A DNA stretch of 64,000 nt from Sphagnum compactum (GCA_965153455.1 OZ234499.1:10164271-10228270), one strand, 5' to 3'. Shown: positions 33,048 through 46,432, counted from the first letter of the stretch. Notes: generated from the sequence alone by a model not told the origin. A program made the numbers and translations.

Positions 33048-35948
33048 AAAGCTGTAAAACAATGTGATAAAACACGATAAAAAATGTGTTTTTATCACTT
33101 TTAATCATTAACAATGATGGCACCTTAAATAGTGCTAGTCGGGCAAAGCAAACTTTACTTGAATGACCTAACTTTAACCATATGTGCAAGCAAATGTAAA
33201 ATAAACCTGATGGTCATAGGGTAGATAGAGATGAATTAGGGTTAGCTAGAAGCTAAAATCCTCCTAGCTACTTTCGAGTTAGAACCTATCACTGTCGTAG
33301 GCTATCCTCAAGTGTGAATCAATGACGTTAAGATGTGAATATTAATCATTGTTGTTTATTTTATTTATATTTGGCATAATCAATAGTTGTATTCTCGACT
33401 TAATCCTACACATAATCAGTATTGATTCTTTTTCAAAGGAAATTGCTCTTAAATATTTGTTGATATGGTCATGTGTGCTATGCCCTCATCACAAATCCAA
33501 TCCCTAATAGGGATAGTTTAAGATTTATATTTGTAGTACCTTTACCATTCCTTCATCTTCTTGAGAATTTTATTTTTCTGTGGCAATAACAATAAAAATT
33601 TACTAAAATTTTGACACTTTCAAAGACATGGACATATAAACCTGGAATAAACAAAATAACCATGTACAATAGACATCAATGGAATTCTAAAACTTCTGGC
33701 ACTGTAAACAGCAATTTTTTTAAAAATCAGCATTTACAGAAAATAATTTAACTATTGCCAGAATGGTAAAGTTTTACAATGATATTGTAGCAGAAGGTCT
33801 AAAACTATTGGCTTTTGTAGTTCTACCCTAATATGGCACAATTTTAAGACATGGTATAGGTAATAAGTGACTAATTTAGTTGAACATGACTAGGTAGTAG
33901 ACACATGTCATACATCCAACCTAGAATATTTTGTATGTACCTAACGAACATGCATTTGTTTAACATTGTTCTTTCTTTCAATTTTCTTTTGCACACATAA
34001 AGAGGTTCTAAAAATTAATGGAGCTACTCTTGTCTTTTTGGAGATTTTATAGAATACCCAAAAGAATTACAATTTTTCCTGTAAGGTGTTATAATTTTAA
34101 TAGAAATGATTTGACAAAAAATTGAATAAGTAATTGGGTTTTATACATCCTCAAGTCATGTGGTCATTTCAATACACTTCCAAAGGCCATGTAAATACAC
34201 CTAGAGGATTTGTTTTTGGGGAGGTGGTGTATGGGAGGGCGTCCCATGAGGGTCCATTCTTTAAAGGCATGGAAACAAAGATAGTATCCCCAGTCTTGTC
34301 CCATTCGAACTTTGAATTTAACGATGACAAGGTTCCCACACCAATAGCAATACACATATAGGTGAAAAGTCAAAAGAAATAATGTATATGTATTTGAAAT
34401 TCCCATTTTTCATCTATTGATAGAGCCTCATCTGTTTTCTAACTTCCAACCAATGTCTTCCCATTTTTATAGCCTAACAATGGAACCCTTCCGGAGCGAC
34501 CCTACCCTGAACAACACATTTCCCTCAACAACACGATTTGAAGGATAATGAAATAGGATGTGGTCTCCACATCTTGTTCAACTCCAAAAAATATTTGATC
34601 ACAATGCTGCCCTTGGATCACCTTGGGATCAAGTTAACCATTTCTTTATGGATGTCAATTTGGTTCACAAAATCATCCAAAGCTCAAAAACTTTCACTCC
34701 TATCATATGATGCAAGTGGGCCCAAAATAGTAAACGTTTCCCCCCTACCCACCTTGGTCCCCACAACTCATATATCCTGGTTGACACGGCGAACACCCAT
34801 GCTCAAGATCCACGTGAGGCAATACCATGGGCCTTAAGAGGTTGGGAACCACTCAATCCAAGCACCCAAGTGACACATCCACGAGCAACACTGCTCACAA
34901 TTTGCAACCTATCCCACCTTGACTTCTTTGTGGGTGAAAAAAAACGTAAGTTGCATAATGGGTTTCTTGAATTCACAGGGTGCATGGTTTTGGGGTCAGG
35001 GCTTTGCTCCTATTTTGGGTGGATATATTGATCTTGATATGTCAGCTCTGTAATGGTATTTAAGTTTCATAAAAATTTATAACAAATTGAAAAATTTTAC
35101 CTTTCATGCAAAGTTTACCTTGTGGACACAAGTAGGTAAAAATAAGATAAAGGTAAGATAGATTGAACATGTATAAAATGTGCACAAAGATGCATCAGCA
35201 AGTGGGGAGTCACAGCTATTTAGTCACATAATTGACATTGCAAACATGAGCATATCACATTCAAATGTTAACACATTTTAAGAGAATTTTTTCATTAATA
35301 TCATATAAATAAACCACCTTTAAAAATATATTCAAAGCTTTTTGTACTAACAACTGGTAGCACAATTCTAAAGGGATTGAAGGGTGTAAGTTATTGTCTT
35401 GTTCCAGATAATAAGTGCAAAAGAACAGAAATAGCATTACAAAAAAATTGATTTTGAAATTTAGTCTTCAATAAGTTGAACAAAACTCATCATACTGAAG
35501 GCATATGAGGTATAGAATGACTTTGCATATATGATTACCTGGCCTTATGTAGAAGTAAATTTCAAAGATATCCCAGAAAGGTAGGTAAATATTAGGAAAA
35601 CACCAGCATTGGGAAGTTCTTTGATTTTGTTATAACTTATATAACCTGTAGGTATCTCCAGATTTTGGAAAGTTTTCAAAATTAAAATAACCTCCACCTC
35701 CAGCAGGTTCTTGAAAATTTTCAAAGAACCTGTGGGTTTTATGAAAGAACCAACAAATTCATGACAGGCTCTTTGACTGGTTCTTTGATTTTTTTCACAT
35801 CCACAGTAATGAGTCAAAACAAGTTCATTGATTTCCTGAGAACCATCGGTCAAGGGTCCATATACTGAGCTTTACACCTGCCAGTTCTTTCTCCAAAATG
35901 AAGCTGCCCAACACTGGTAAATACTTACCAGCCAGGTACTGTTTAACG
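33048..35948. other. Intergenic DNA with an unrecognised GC-richer patch
   Basis: Mostly AT-rich. From about 34140 to 35000 composition rises and frames lengthen on both strands, for example minus-strand 34169-34357 and plus-strand 34538-34837. This looks like an old gene or transposon fragment, but I recognise no domain. Confidence 0.35.
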
Positions 35949-36270
35949 GCCACAGTGAACCAGCACCCACCAGTGCACCATGAAGGATGGATGGTAAGTG
36001 GTCAGGAAAATAATTTTTTGTTGGGTTCCAGTTGCCTAGCTAACCATGGTGGTTAGCTCAATGCTGTTTTTCACTACCTAGCTAGGTAGATAGTAAAACT
36101 GACCCTTACCAAGAAGTTACCTATTTTCCTACCTATCTACCTATATTTGACACCTATTTCTTACAAAGTTAGTTACCAAGCTGAAATCAAATAATAACTC
36201 AGTTGAGGTTCATCCACAACTGAGTAAGATTCAGTGGATGGTGCGCTGGTGTGCGCTAGTTCACTGTGGC
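35949..36270. mobile_element. GGCC-TIR/foldback family, complete copy 3 (322 bp)
   Basis: The left end reads GCCACAGTGAACCAGCACCC and the right end read on the other strand GCCACAGTGAACTAGCGCAC, continuing with matches to CAGTGCACCAT. This gives terminal inverted repeats of about 35 bp. Inside are GGTTCCAGTTGCC, TAGGTAGATAG, CCTACCTATCTACC, GTTACCAAG and TTCATCCACAACTGA, as in the 259-948 copy. No coding capacity; a non-autonomous TIR element. No clean target duplication is seen. Confidence 0.72.
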
Positions 36271-39200
36271 GCTGGTGGCATTAAAAATTTAGCAACTTGT
36301 TGAGATTACGCATGACCAGACAACCATTGAACTGTTGTTTGTTCTTCACAAATTGGAACAGTTTGGCCAGCAGATAGTACCAAATCTTGAATATATGCTG
36401 ACCCATGTCCCTGGAGGGGATAAGACCTTGGGCCACTCTAAAGTGTTTCATTGGGAAAGAGTTAACCCCCAGACCCAAACACAAGGGTGAAAACTGAAAA
36501 CATCAACCCTATTCCATTGGGAATTACTCCCTCCTCAAAGGTCTCCTCTTCTTCTTTCGGTTCAGTGCGGGCTGTGATATTTCTCTGGCGCCAACCCCCA
36601 AAACCCACTTGCCAATAAAGGTCAACAAACAGTATTTTTATGGCAAGACAGCCCTTGAACACGAAAGCTTTATTTTATTAAAAGCTTCAGTAACTGCATG
36701 AACTACAACAAATCACAACCAATACAGTATATTTAGCAATCTTTCCACCTCTTTCTGTATATTTGTGGACGTTGTAAACTGACATAACCTACAGTGATGT
36801 TAGATACACCAATTGAAATTTGCAATGTTGAAATTTTGAACATTTTTTTCTCAATATGTTTGAAGGTTCAAAACAAATTATACAATAAAGTTATCCTTCA
36901 AGTCAGGCGATTATGGGCGCCAGAACGGCCAGTTTCGGCATAATAAGGCACCAAATGCGTAACTGCGAATGAAATTTTACAAAACGAAATAATTGGGACC
37001 CAAAGTAGTTTTTCCATCAATTTTGGTGGTAAACTGAGTTTCATCCCCTCTTTCCTTTTTCCTGAGCGCCTCCACTACTGCTACATAATTTTCACTGCTC
37101 GTACCTGTGGAACTATAATTAATCTCAAATCTTGTGCATTAAATGCTGAGTTTCAACATTTTATACTGAGATTTAATAAAATTTCCTTGCTTTGCGATAC
37201 CACTGAAAGTGGGGATAGGGGGTGAAAGACAGGGTGACTTTACCGATAACTTTAATGACTTTTCTGAATATTATTTAATTCTAAAAATATTCATTTAATC
37301 CATAATGAGAATGAATATGTGGGATTAGTATAAATTCTGAAATCATTGGTAAAAGAGAATGTCGCAAATGACATGGTCGCTTAATTAAGATATCAAAATG
37401 CAAGGATGAAAGAAGATAGATTTTATAATAGTCCTAATACATCTATAATATCTACCATTGGGGGGAGGGGGAGGGAGGGGGGGGGCAGCAAGTTTTTTAC
37501 CTTAATATATTTTCAAGTATATTACAACGTACATTAGGAGAAATTAACAAATTAGCAAATTAAATTTAATCATAAAAGACAAAACTTTAGTTGTAAATGA
37601 CATGTGATGGCAAAACCTCAATCTTCTTCAACCAATGGCAAAAAATAGCCAATCAAAAAAATGCATGTGATAATAACAATAGTCACATACCTCTTACAAT
37701 TAAGTGTTGGTTTTCATCCATTCCATTGGATGACAATCCTTGTAACATGGCATTCACTAGTTGTAGGTCTACAAGATTTTTTGCAATCACTTATACGATT
37801 ACAATATACCAAATCAAATTCCAACCCATATACACTTAGCCATACCTAATTTCCATGTTTTTTGAAACCTATGTACTTTTACTGAGCTGCTTTGTTTTTT
37901 GATAGTTTCAAAATCCCTTATTTGACTGATGTATTAAAATTGATATAACTGCCCAACACTGGTATCTATTACAAATTAACATTTTAAACATGGTTGACAA
38001 TCAAAGCAAAATGTTATCTTTTGTGCTAAATACAACATCCCTTAAATAGAATAAATTCAATACTAGTAGATGGATACATATGAAGTGTGGTCTTCATATA
38101 CATTCATTGCACCATACCCTAGGAGACAGAACCTAAAGTGTTAGAAACTACTTAGCCAAAAGTTCTAGTCTCAAATGAAGAAGGCTTCACAGAAGTAAGA
38201 TACAAAAATAGAGCCAAGCAGCCCTTTCAACCACGCAGAGCTCTAGTCCAAAGCGCTCGTAGAACCACGTCCCTAGTCCCACATAAATCTTATAACAATC
38301 ACCAAGACGCATGGACCCTTCAACAAAAAAGAAAGAACCTTCTATTGCAGAGAGTAATGGAGGTGTTGTTGAAAAAGTCCGAGCACCCCCACCATTGGGG
38401 TGCCCAAGACAAGTGAAGCTTTGTCTAGCTTGGCAACGAAGAAGGACCAGAAAGTTAACCCTAATCTGCCTACACAGGCCCATGGCTTGGTCTCAGTGTA
38501 GAATAGGGGCTTGAAGCAAAACAAAACCAACAGCTAAGATGGGAAATGACACTGGAGCTTGGATGAAGGTGATGGTGGAGATGTCATTGTTCTTACAACT
38601 CAAGTGCAGCTACTCCAGATCTTAACTTTGATCACTCAATGCATAGCAGAGGAAATCCAATGCTAAAGATAATCAAAGTTGTCCCAGCTCGTTTGCAAAA
38701 AGTGATGGTATCCCTAGTAACTCCCTAGAGGGTGAGGGGCCTGTGTCCTAAGCCAAGGTTTCCAAGGATTTCATGGTACCCAACTCCCTCTGAACTAGTT
38801 CACAACATATAATTTCACTTCCTCCCTAGGAGATGTTGTTTGTAATCAAATACTCCAAGCATTGGGCCTGCTTGGAGTAGATGAATAGTAGGACATTGAT
38901 TTCATGGGCATGATGAAGTCACTTGGTCTCCTCAAACTACTCCTAAGGACAAAACAAGGCCAACTCCCCAAACTAGAAAAGCCCTACACCGAACTGGCTA
39001 TTCCAATTACTAGGACATTTTGCAACTATGTATATCCTAACTTTAATCATCCTCTCATGAAAGACATCTATTTTTGCACAATCAACCAATGCTAATCATG
39101 ATTAATTTTATATGACTCAAGTACATCACAATCAGCCATTATAATTGTAATTGATATTACATGTGTAAATGCACATCTTGAAGTTTTAGTTCTATAGTCA

Positions 39201-39452
39201 AAATCAAACCAAAAAAGAGAATTTAATTCATGTATTATCATGAAAATGAAAAAACAATTCAATTTTTGAAAATGAAAAAATAGTAGGTGCATTCATAATG
39301 ACTTTGTGAAATGAAAATCCTAATGTGCATATTTTTTAATTCAAGTTTGCCCAAGCTCTTATTCTTTGAATTTTGAACTATCTTATTTCAAGTACAATTT
39401 GTAAGTATAATAAAATATTATTAGCTTAGTGGGTGCTCAAAAACACACAATT
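36271..39452. other. Intergenic DNA, no gene recognised
   Basis: Contains a G-rich tract (37460-37485). A less AT-rich patch at 38180-38900 has overlapping frames on both strands (for example 38187-38483 minus, 38311-38514 plus) but no domain I recognise; possibly an old gene fragment. Confidence 0.4.
37460..37485. repeat. G-rich tract, G-quadruplex-prone
   Basis: Runs of five, five, three and about nine G separated by single A bases. Four G-runs with one-base loops on the plus strand meet the usual G-quadruplex pattern. Confidence 0.7.
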
Positions 39453-39876
39453 TTAAGAAGTAGTATTTGTGACAACAAGCTTTGAACACCGTAGTGTGCT
39501 TTCACCTTCATCGAGTAAGCATTCTCGAGCATGCCATTTTGAAAACTCAACACGGGGGCAAACAATTGATTCCCAAAGTACAGTAAACCCTACATATGTA
39601 GTAGAATTACATGTACATTCATTAGAGCCTTTAATTAACAGTAGATTCACAAATCTCATCACAACTATAGTCACATTGTGATTCATAATGAATACCAGAT
39701 TTCACCAACATATAATTCAAACCTTGTCAAAGCTCATCAATCTCCACATGGTAAATGTAGTAACAAACATTGCATTTCTTCATTTTTTTCACAATAAAAG
39801 GATGTTGTGCATGAAAGGCCCTCTTTCCAATAGTAATCTCTATATGTTTATGTTGAAAGCGCATGTAAAACTCCAT
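39453..39876 (-). pseudogene. Second partial copy of the FAENY-family relic (Cys/His part)
   Basis: From 39876 the minus strand reads MEFYMRFQHKH, IGKRAFHAQHPFIVKKM, then CNVC-x4-YHVEIDEL, a stop, GLNYMLVKSGIH and C-x3-C-x2-C. A frameshift gives LWESIVCPRVEF, WHARECLLDE. These pair in order with 26530-26100: RAFERLKPYYI, CVCKYHV, GFNNM, GVHG, C-E-C-D-V-C, MWVSILCP, KCLKGEC. Both copies lie on the minus strand. Only this part is recognisable; no FAENY core is seen downstream. One stop and one shift make it a fragment. Confidence 0.68.
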
Positions 39877-39964
39877 GCATCTACATTAAAATGCATAGTA
39901 CAACATCACAAATTTATAGGCTTCATGAGTTTGTTCCAAATTTGTGTGAAAATTGTTATTTCAT

Positions 39965-40160
39965 GGGTTTGTATCATTTAAACACAAATGTCATGCATTA
40001 TTTAAACACAAAAGTCATGTGCACGATTTTCATGTGTAAACAACATGAATAGACGTACAACATTTATGTCTAAACAATACAAACAAGCATATGACATTCA
40101 TATATAAACATTGCACACGACATCAATGTTCAAACAATACAAATAGATGAATGATTTTTC
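39965..40160. repeat. Degenerate ~40-bp repeat (AAACA-CA-TGTCAT type)
   Basis: Repeated TAAACACAAATGTCATG, AAACAATACAAACA and AAACAATACAAATAGA motifs at roughly 40-bp spacing. Confidence 0.55.
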
Positions 40161-42959
40161 GTGTCTATTCCATATGAACCTATGAAAAGCAAATTTCAGA
40201 TGACTATTATTGCCAAACTGTGACCCATGAAGTTTGTGATGAAAGTAAGGCAACAAGGGTTTTTAGTAAATCTAATGTATTCCATGTAGTCAATTTAGTT
40301 TTAATTTGCAATTTTTAACAATTCTCCTAATCCTTGTAGTTTTCCTATACTCCTAGTTTCTAATAATTCAATTTTATTCCATAATTCCAACATAGTCCAT
40401 ACTTAGTTCATTTTTAGTCCACCCAAAGTCTTTAGCAATTCCAATTTACAATCCATAGTTAGTTCATTTTTACTCCATAGTCAATGCAAAACATCAATTA
40501 GTCCACAATGATTCCATAAATATTCCATAACAACATATTGTGTCCAAAAGGTCCATTGCATTGTCACATCAAAGTCATAATAATTTCCATGATAACATAC
40601 TAACAATACTTGAAGTCCCTTCAAAGACCTATTTATCCACTAAGTCCACAAACAATATTCTTAAATAAGTCCAAGGACATCATCATCAAATGTCCATAAA
40701 TCCCCCCAAATTCCAAGACTAATGTTCTAAGATCATAAATAGTCCATTGAAAAATAATTAACAAAGGTTTTTTCTCCCTTCTAAGTTCATTGTCCATAAC
40801 ATCAGGATTAATGACCAAAGTCTACATCTAGGTTCCACTTGAAGTCCAACCATACCATTAATTTTATCAAGGTTCATTGAAATTCACCTTATGAATCCAT
40901 ACACATAACTACCTTAAGCCGGTGCACAATCAAAGTCTATAAAGATTGAAAGAAATGTGACTTCAAAGACATGTATAAAAAGTAAAGAAAATGTATTCCA
41001 AATAATAGCCTTATATAGATACCATAGTGTGCAAAAACTTATTACATGAAATGGACTTACACAATCATTATGTAAACTTAGTTTAGTTGTCCCTATAGTT
41101 ATGTTGTTGGTTAATTAGAAGTATGTAAACACATAGATCTACAAGTAACTGACATACAAATTACATGACAAAGACAACCGGTACACACTACACATAAGTA
41201 TCTTGCTACATCTCACATCAATTTATAACAAATCTGAATACAAATCCATCATAGGGACATTACATCTGATGTAATGTCAAATGTTATTATTCACTTAACT
41301 TTCCATCAAATAATGCATTGGCTTTTCATCATGCTAGAAGGGTGATATTTGCTTCCGCATGACTTTTCGTTTGTCAAGACTTATCCTTGTTTCAAAACCC
41401 ACCAAGCCACAACAACAACAATTGTTGTAACACTCAAAACATTTGATCTTTGTTTTTTTAGTGACAAAGTCCATGAGAAAATCCCATTGGAATCAAAATG
41501 CTTATGGCATTACATATTGTTAAAGACACATTATGATGGTCGACACCTAAAATGCAGGCCTTTTGTCTTAGCAATGAAGATTTATCAACAAAGTTCATAG
41601 TAGCTATCAATAAAACATGTTGACCAGTTTTGCAAATGTATAAGGATTTTTCATTGCACCCAAGGACTTTTTCAAACCAATAATGATCTCATTCCAAACC
41701 ACAATTAATGAGGCTTGCTTAAAAGTGGATTCTGGAATAAAATCAAGAACTTTTAAATTTGCCATCACTTTTTGCATAACATTCTTCTTGGACACAGGTC
41801 CACGAAAGAAATATAATGCATTAGTAATGTATTGCACAATCATGTGCAACCCTCCTCACCTCTTGATTTGTCACCACATCCTTTAAAGATTCATGAACTC
41901 TAACATGAACATTTGCAGTTTCTTTGAAAACATGTTTTCTAGCCTTGAATTGACATTGTTTTTTTGCATTACTCTCTCAATTCCTATGGGTTTAGGTCTT
42001 ATCATTCCTGGGTTTCTATTGTGTTCTCTTCTATCACTCATTAAATCAAGGTGCACCACACATTCAGTGCACTACATAGACAAGTAAGTTTCTCATTCTC
42101 AACACCTCAGTCTTGTGTCCTGTTCGTTAGACAAGACACATGACTTATATTAGAAAATCACATGGCCTTAATGCACATTGCAAGTTAATCAATTATCGTA
42201 CATGACATAGCAATAATTCCAATTGTTCAAACAAGGACAACGTTGAAGAGGACTTGACATAATTCAAAATAATAAAAAATCATGCCAATTAAATGCCATT
42301 TACAAGCATAACTTGATAATATGAGGAGTCTTTTTGTACCTTACACATAATGGTAGTGTACATTTCATTCTAGTATGTCCTTTTAAGTGCCTTCAAACTT
42401 GCTAACTACTAATACTTATCACCCATTGATTTGTGTAGTAGAATGTCAAGGTGCATCTATAGAATGCCTAGTCAAGCAATTTAGGCATAGCACAATTAAT
42501 TAGATGACTTAACACTACTTTCCCACAGAGGAAAAGCTATAAAAACCCATCTTTGTGGATATATGGCAATCTTCACAAACCTGCAAACTATTTCTCATTC
42601 AGATATGAATATTGGAATAATAATTTGATGTGGAACAGAACATCAATTATACTTTTACAGCATCCATATTTAGGTATCTTTGAGTAACCTGCTTGTTTGA
42701 TACATACTAACCATGTAATGCATGTTGAAAAAGTTCTATAGCTAGTTTCCAAGGTTAGATAATCAAAGCACAACATTTATCTAATACATTCCAGAACTTG
42801 TTTTATCAACTACTTCTAAATGTATTTTTATGAACACAAGTTCATTGTACTCTCTCACATACAAGACATCATCAAGAACCAACAGTTGAATTCTCACTTG
42901 GGTTGGAAAATAAGCTCAATTAAGCATGCCAAGACATGTTACTTGGGACTATTACACAC
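40161..42959. other. Intergenic DNA with an unrecognised minus-strand fragment
   Basis: A minus-strand frame at 41849-41607 (80 codons, with FIPESTFKQASLIVVWNEI) looks more protein-like than its neighbours but I recognise no family. At 40390-40560 the short motif TTAGTTCATTTTTA/TCCA recurs. Confidence 0.35.
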
Positions 42960-43140
42960 AAATAATGCTTATTCTATTTCATCATCATCATGGTCAAGAA
43001 TAGTGCCTAGGACTAGTTGTTGAACACTTCTATTCCTGCTCCTATTTCTTCATCATCATGGTTAGTAGGAATACCTAGGATTGTTGAATGTTACTGCCAT
43101 TGTTTTTGTTTCTTCATCATCATGGTCACCAGGAGGAGGA
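42960..43140. repeat. Three-copy ~70-bp tandem repeat
   Basis: The block TTTC-TTCATCATCATGGT, followed by AGGAATACCTAGGA-like sequence and GTTGAA, occurs three times with moderate divergence. Confidence 0.65.
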
Positions 43141-44639
43141 ACAAGTTTGAATTGGTTTGCTACAAATACTACAAACATTATTTCATGGAAAATTAGTTAG
43201 ACCACAAAAGAAGGGTTCTAAACATTAGAGATAATGAAATTATTGCCTTTGTTTATTGTCAATCTACAAGAATGGATAATTACATGATAGTAACCATCGC
43301 CTTTTGGTTGCCAGTTTACAATGCTCTGATTTTAGGCCCCAAGTTGGCAAGTGCAGGCAAATTTGCAACTCAAGCAAACCAATGCTACCATGGAGGTTGA
43401 AAGAAAAAAATTGGAGGCAATGACCATACATAGTTTTGATCGTGCAAGCTCACTAAAACCCGAACCTTAGCATGTAGAACTATATGCTTTAGACTGAAAG
43501 TAATCAAGAGAAATAACAGTGCCATAATGCTTTCCTTGCAATAGTGTTAACCCCAACATGTAGTGTGCTTACAATTTTCAAATATGAAAATTATGCAAAT
43601 CAAGGAAAAGAATCTCAAACCTTGCATGATATTCACAGTAGCACGTGTAGTCACAATGTGAATGTCATCAAGGAAATGGAAACTATGTGATGACCATCAC
43701 CTCTTGAACTCCTCCTCCTCTTCCTCCATTTTAGGGTTTAGGTTCCTCCATGTCCTCGATCCTCCTTATGCACGTGTACTTATAACCATATATGAAATTT
43801 TAACTCATTGGAACCAAAAACCTTGAACATGATTTTTTTACGATTGATTTGCTACAACGCAGCCTCGCATGCGGCTACAACACAAACTCACATGCAACGA
43901 ATATGGCGAGGAATACAACCGCATCCTTCAATAGTTTCGGAAGCATCTTTGTCACAGTAAACCTTAGAATGTTTTCCCCCCTTTTGAAACCTTAAAGCTC
44001 TGACATGTGTCAGCTTTTCCTAAAGGTGATGTCACTTTGACGTTCACAACAACACATTTTGGGTTTTGCGATTGGCCTTTACAACTACATACTAGTCAGA
44101 AAGGACATATGCGACTAGTGACTAGTGAATTGTTAAACCCATGTTGTTTCACCCATTTAGTTACAAAGGACATTCATGTGTCAAAAAATCTATAAACACG
44201 TTAGGAGTCATTGCACATGACCAAAACATTACTAGAATTCCTATTTTTAAAAACTAACCAAGTTGATTATATGGGTTTTTTTATTAAAGTACATGTATTT
44301 TTTACTAAAGGTCAAGGGCTTGAATGACAATGGGTATCTTTTGACTAATCAATTTGACTAGAGTGATCGATTTAAAAATTAATCAAATCAGACATCTAGC
44401 CAAATTGGAGTTTAAAATACCACCTAATCACATTGGTTAGTGGTTTGGTCAATAAGACCGCCCAATTTTGTCAAATTGGCAAATGCCCTAGTCAATAAGG
44501 CCACTTATTATACTCAATCAATAGGGCTAATTAAGTAAGATTGGTCAAAATAGCCAATGGCTTAGTCAAAAAGGTCAATTACAAATTCCAAAACTAGTTG
44601 GGTATCTTTGGACTAAGTTTGACGAATTAGAAAAAATTT
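43141..44639. other. Intergenic DNA, no gene recognised
   Basis: AT-rich, short frames only. From 44340 to 44600 a loose repetition of GGTCAA and AATAGGGC/AATAAGGCC motifs leads into the next array. Confidence 0.4.
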
Positions 44640-45440
44640 GAAAAATGTAAAAGTTAGCTAATCATAACTAAATGAATCATGACCAAATTAATTATGGTTA
44701 AACTAATTATATATATATGGTTAAATTGACTATATTGAAATTAATTATGGTTCAACTACCTATGAAATAACTAATTAAAATTAAAACTAACCATAACTAA
44801 TTTAACCATGGTCAATTTAATCATGTTTAATAATTATGGTTAATTTAACCATAATTGTTTAATTGTATATGTTTTAACCATGGTTAGTTTAGCCATGATT
44901 AATCTTGCTATAATTATTTAAACCATTTGGATTTTAACCATTATTACTTCATTCATCTTTATTTTAACCATAATTAATTTATGCATAGTTGGTTTAGCCA
45001 TAAAATATTGATTCATTAGTTAATTTAGCCCTATTAACTTTATTCATGGTTAGTTTAGCCATTTTTAGTTTAGCCACGATTAGTTTAACCAAGAAATATT
45101 TATTTATTGATTAATTTAGCCATGGTTGGTTTAGACATAAAATATTATTCATTGGTTAGTTTGGCCATATTTACTTTACTTATGGTTAATTTAGCCATAT
45201 TTATTTTACTCAAGGTTAATTTTAGCCATTTTTTATTCGGCCATGGTTGGTTTAACCATAAAATATTTATTCATTGGTTAGATTGGCCTTAATTTCTTTA
45301 TGCATGGTTAGTTTCACCATAATTAGTTTAGTCATGGTTATTTTTTCATAATTTTTTCAAATTTTTGGTTGATTTAACCATAATTATTTTACTAATCATT
45401 AATTTTGCCATAATTAATTTTTCCTAGTTTAAATTAACCA
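44640..45440. repeat. Degenerate CCATGGTTA/TTTAACCATAATTA array
   Basis: About 800 bp built from alternating GGTTAGTTTAGCCAT and AACCATAATTA-type words with variable spacing, and the longer motif CATAAAATATTTATTCATTGGTTA recurring several times near 45000-45280. Words and their complements alternate, so the strand can fold back on itself. It is a satellite-like array, not coding. Confidence 0.75.
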
Positions 45441-46432
45441 CCTATTTAACTTATGTAATGTAAGTATGTGGTTAAATATCCTAAATACAAGTAACTTATA
45501 TGCAAGTGTATTTATTTATACATACCCTACCTATACTCTAACTATTTACCTATACTTTAGCATATAGGTAACCTAGTTATATAGGCTAGGGTAGGCCATT
45601 TATATACCTATGATAAATTACTAGTTGGTTGATTAGTTATTTACCTAAAATACATCAATGAATGTGTAATTAAATAGTTAAATAATAATTATTAAAAATA
45701 CATTATTGATAATATATAATGAATTAGGTCAAATTTGTAAGGATTAATTATAATTTGGTTGTAATTATCAATCAACAATATAGTACATTATAACTATCTT
45801 GATATTTTATATAATTCAAATATTTATAATATGGTTGTAATTATTAATTATAATTAAATAAGTAGACATTAACTATTACTGTTTTTTATTTTAATTTAAT
45901 TAACATACATATTTACCTACCTCCTTATTTATTTATTTATTACTTAATTTATGTATCTTACATAGTTATTTAGGAATAATGTTGTGTGAACTAAAAGGCT
46001 TTAATGTTGTGTGGACATGAAAATGTTTCTCCCTCCCAAAAGTTTGTCCCATATTGTTTGTCATCCTTTCCAAATGATCAGCAATATAAATAAATGCACC
46101 ATAAGCATCCAAAACATAAAAAATATTTTTAAAAAGAAGACCACTTGGGATGAATCAATTGAAAAGGCTTAACTTTAAAGGCCAAATTCAAAATGAAATG
46201 ACATTTTCTTACCTAGGTCATCTAGGTGTAGGCTTAATCTAGGTGGTGTACATTTAAGCCTAATAAAGGTCATAGTTTAGGTTGCCCTAACCTCCTTTAG
46301 GCTTCTATACCTATTCACTAATTATAGGCTCCTAGACCTAAGCTTAGGAGCTTAGGTTGTAGGTTCCTAAACATAGGGATCTTAGGAGTAGGTATTTAAT
46401 TTTAAACTTAACGTAAGTTGCTTAGGTTCTAT
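45441..46432. other. AT-rich intergenic DNA
   Basis: Extremely AT-rich to about 45960, then sequence rich in CCTAGGT/ACCTAGG words that resembles the body of the tRNA-like repeat family. Confidence 0.45.

Noticed and set aside
32775-33098. A 107-codon minus-strand hydrophobic frame, possible membrane protein
   Set aside because: It lies across the 172-bp tandem repeat and is Phe/Ile-rich only because the DNA is AT-rich; no start context or homology.
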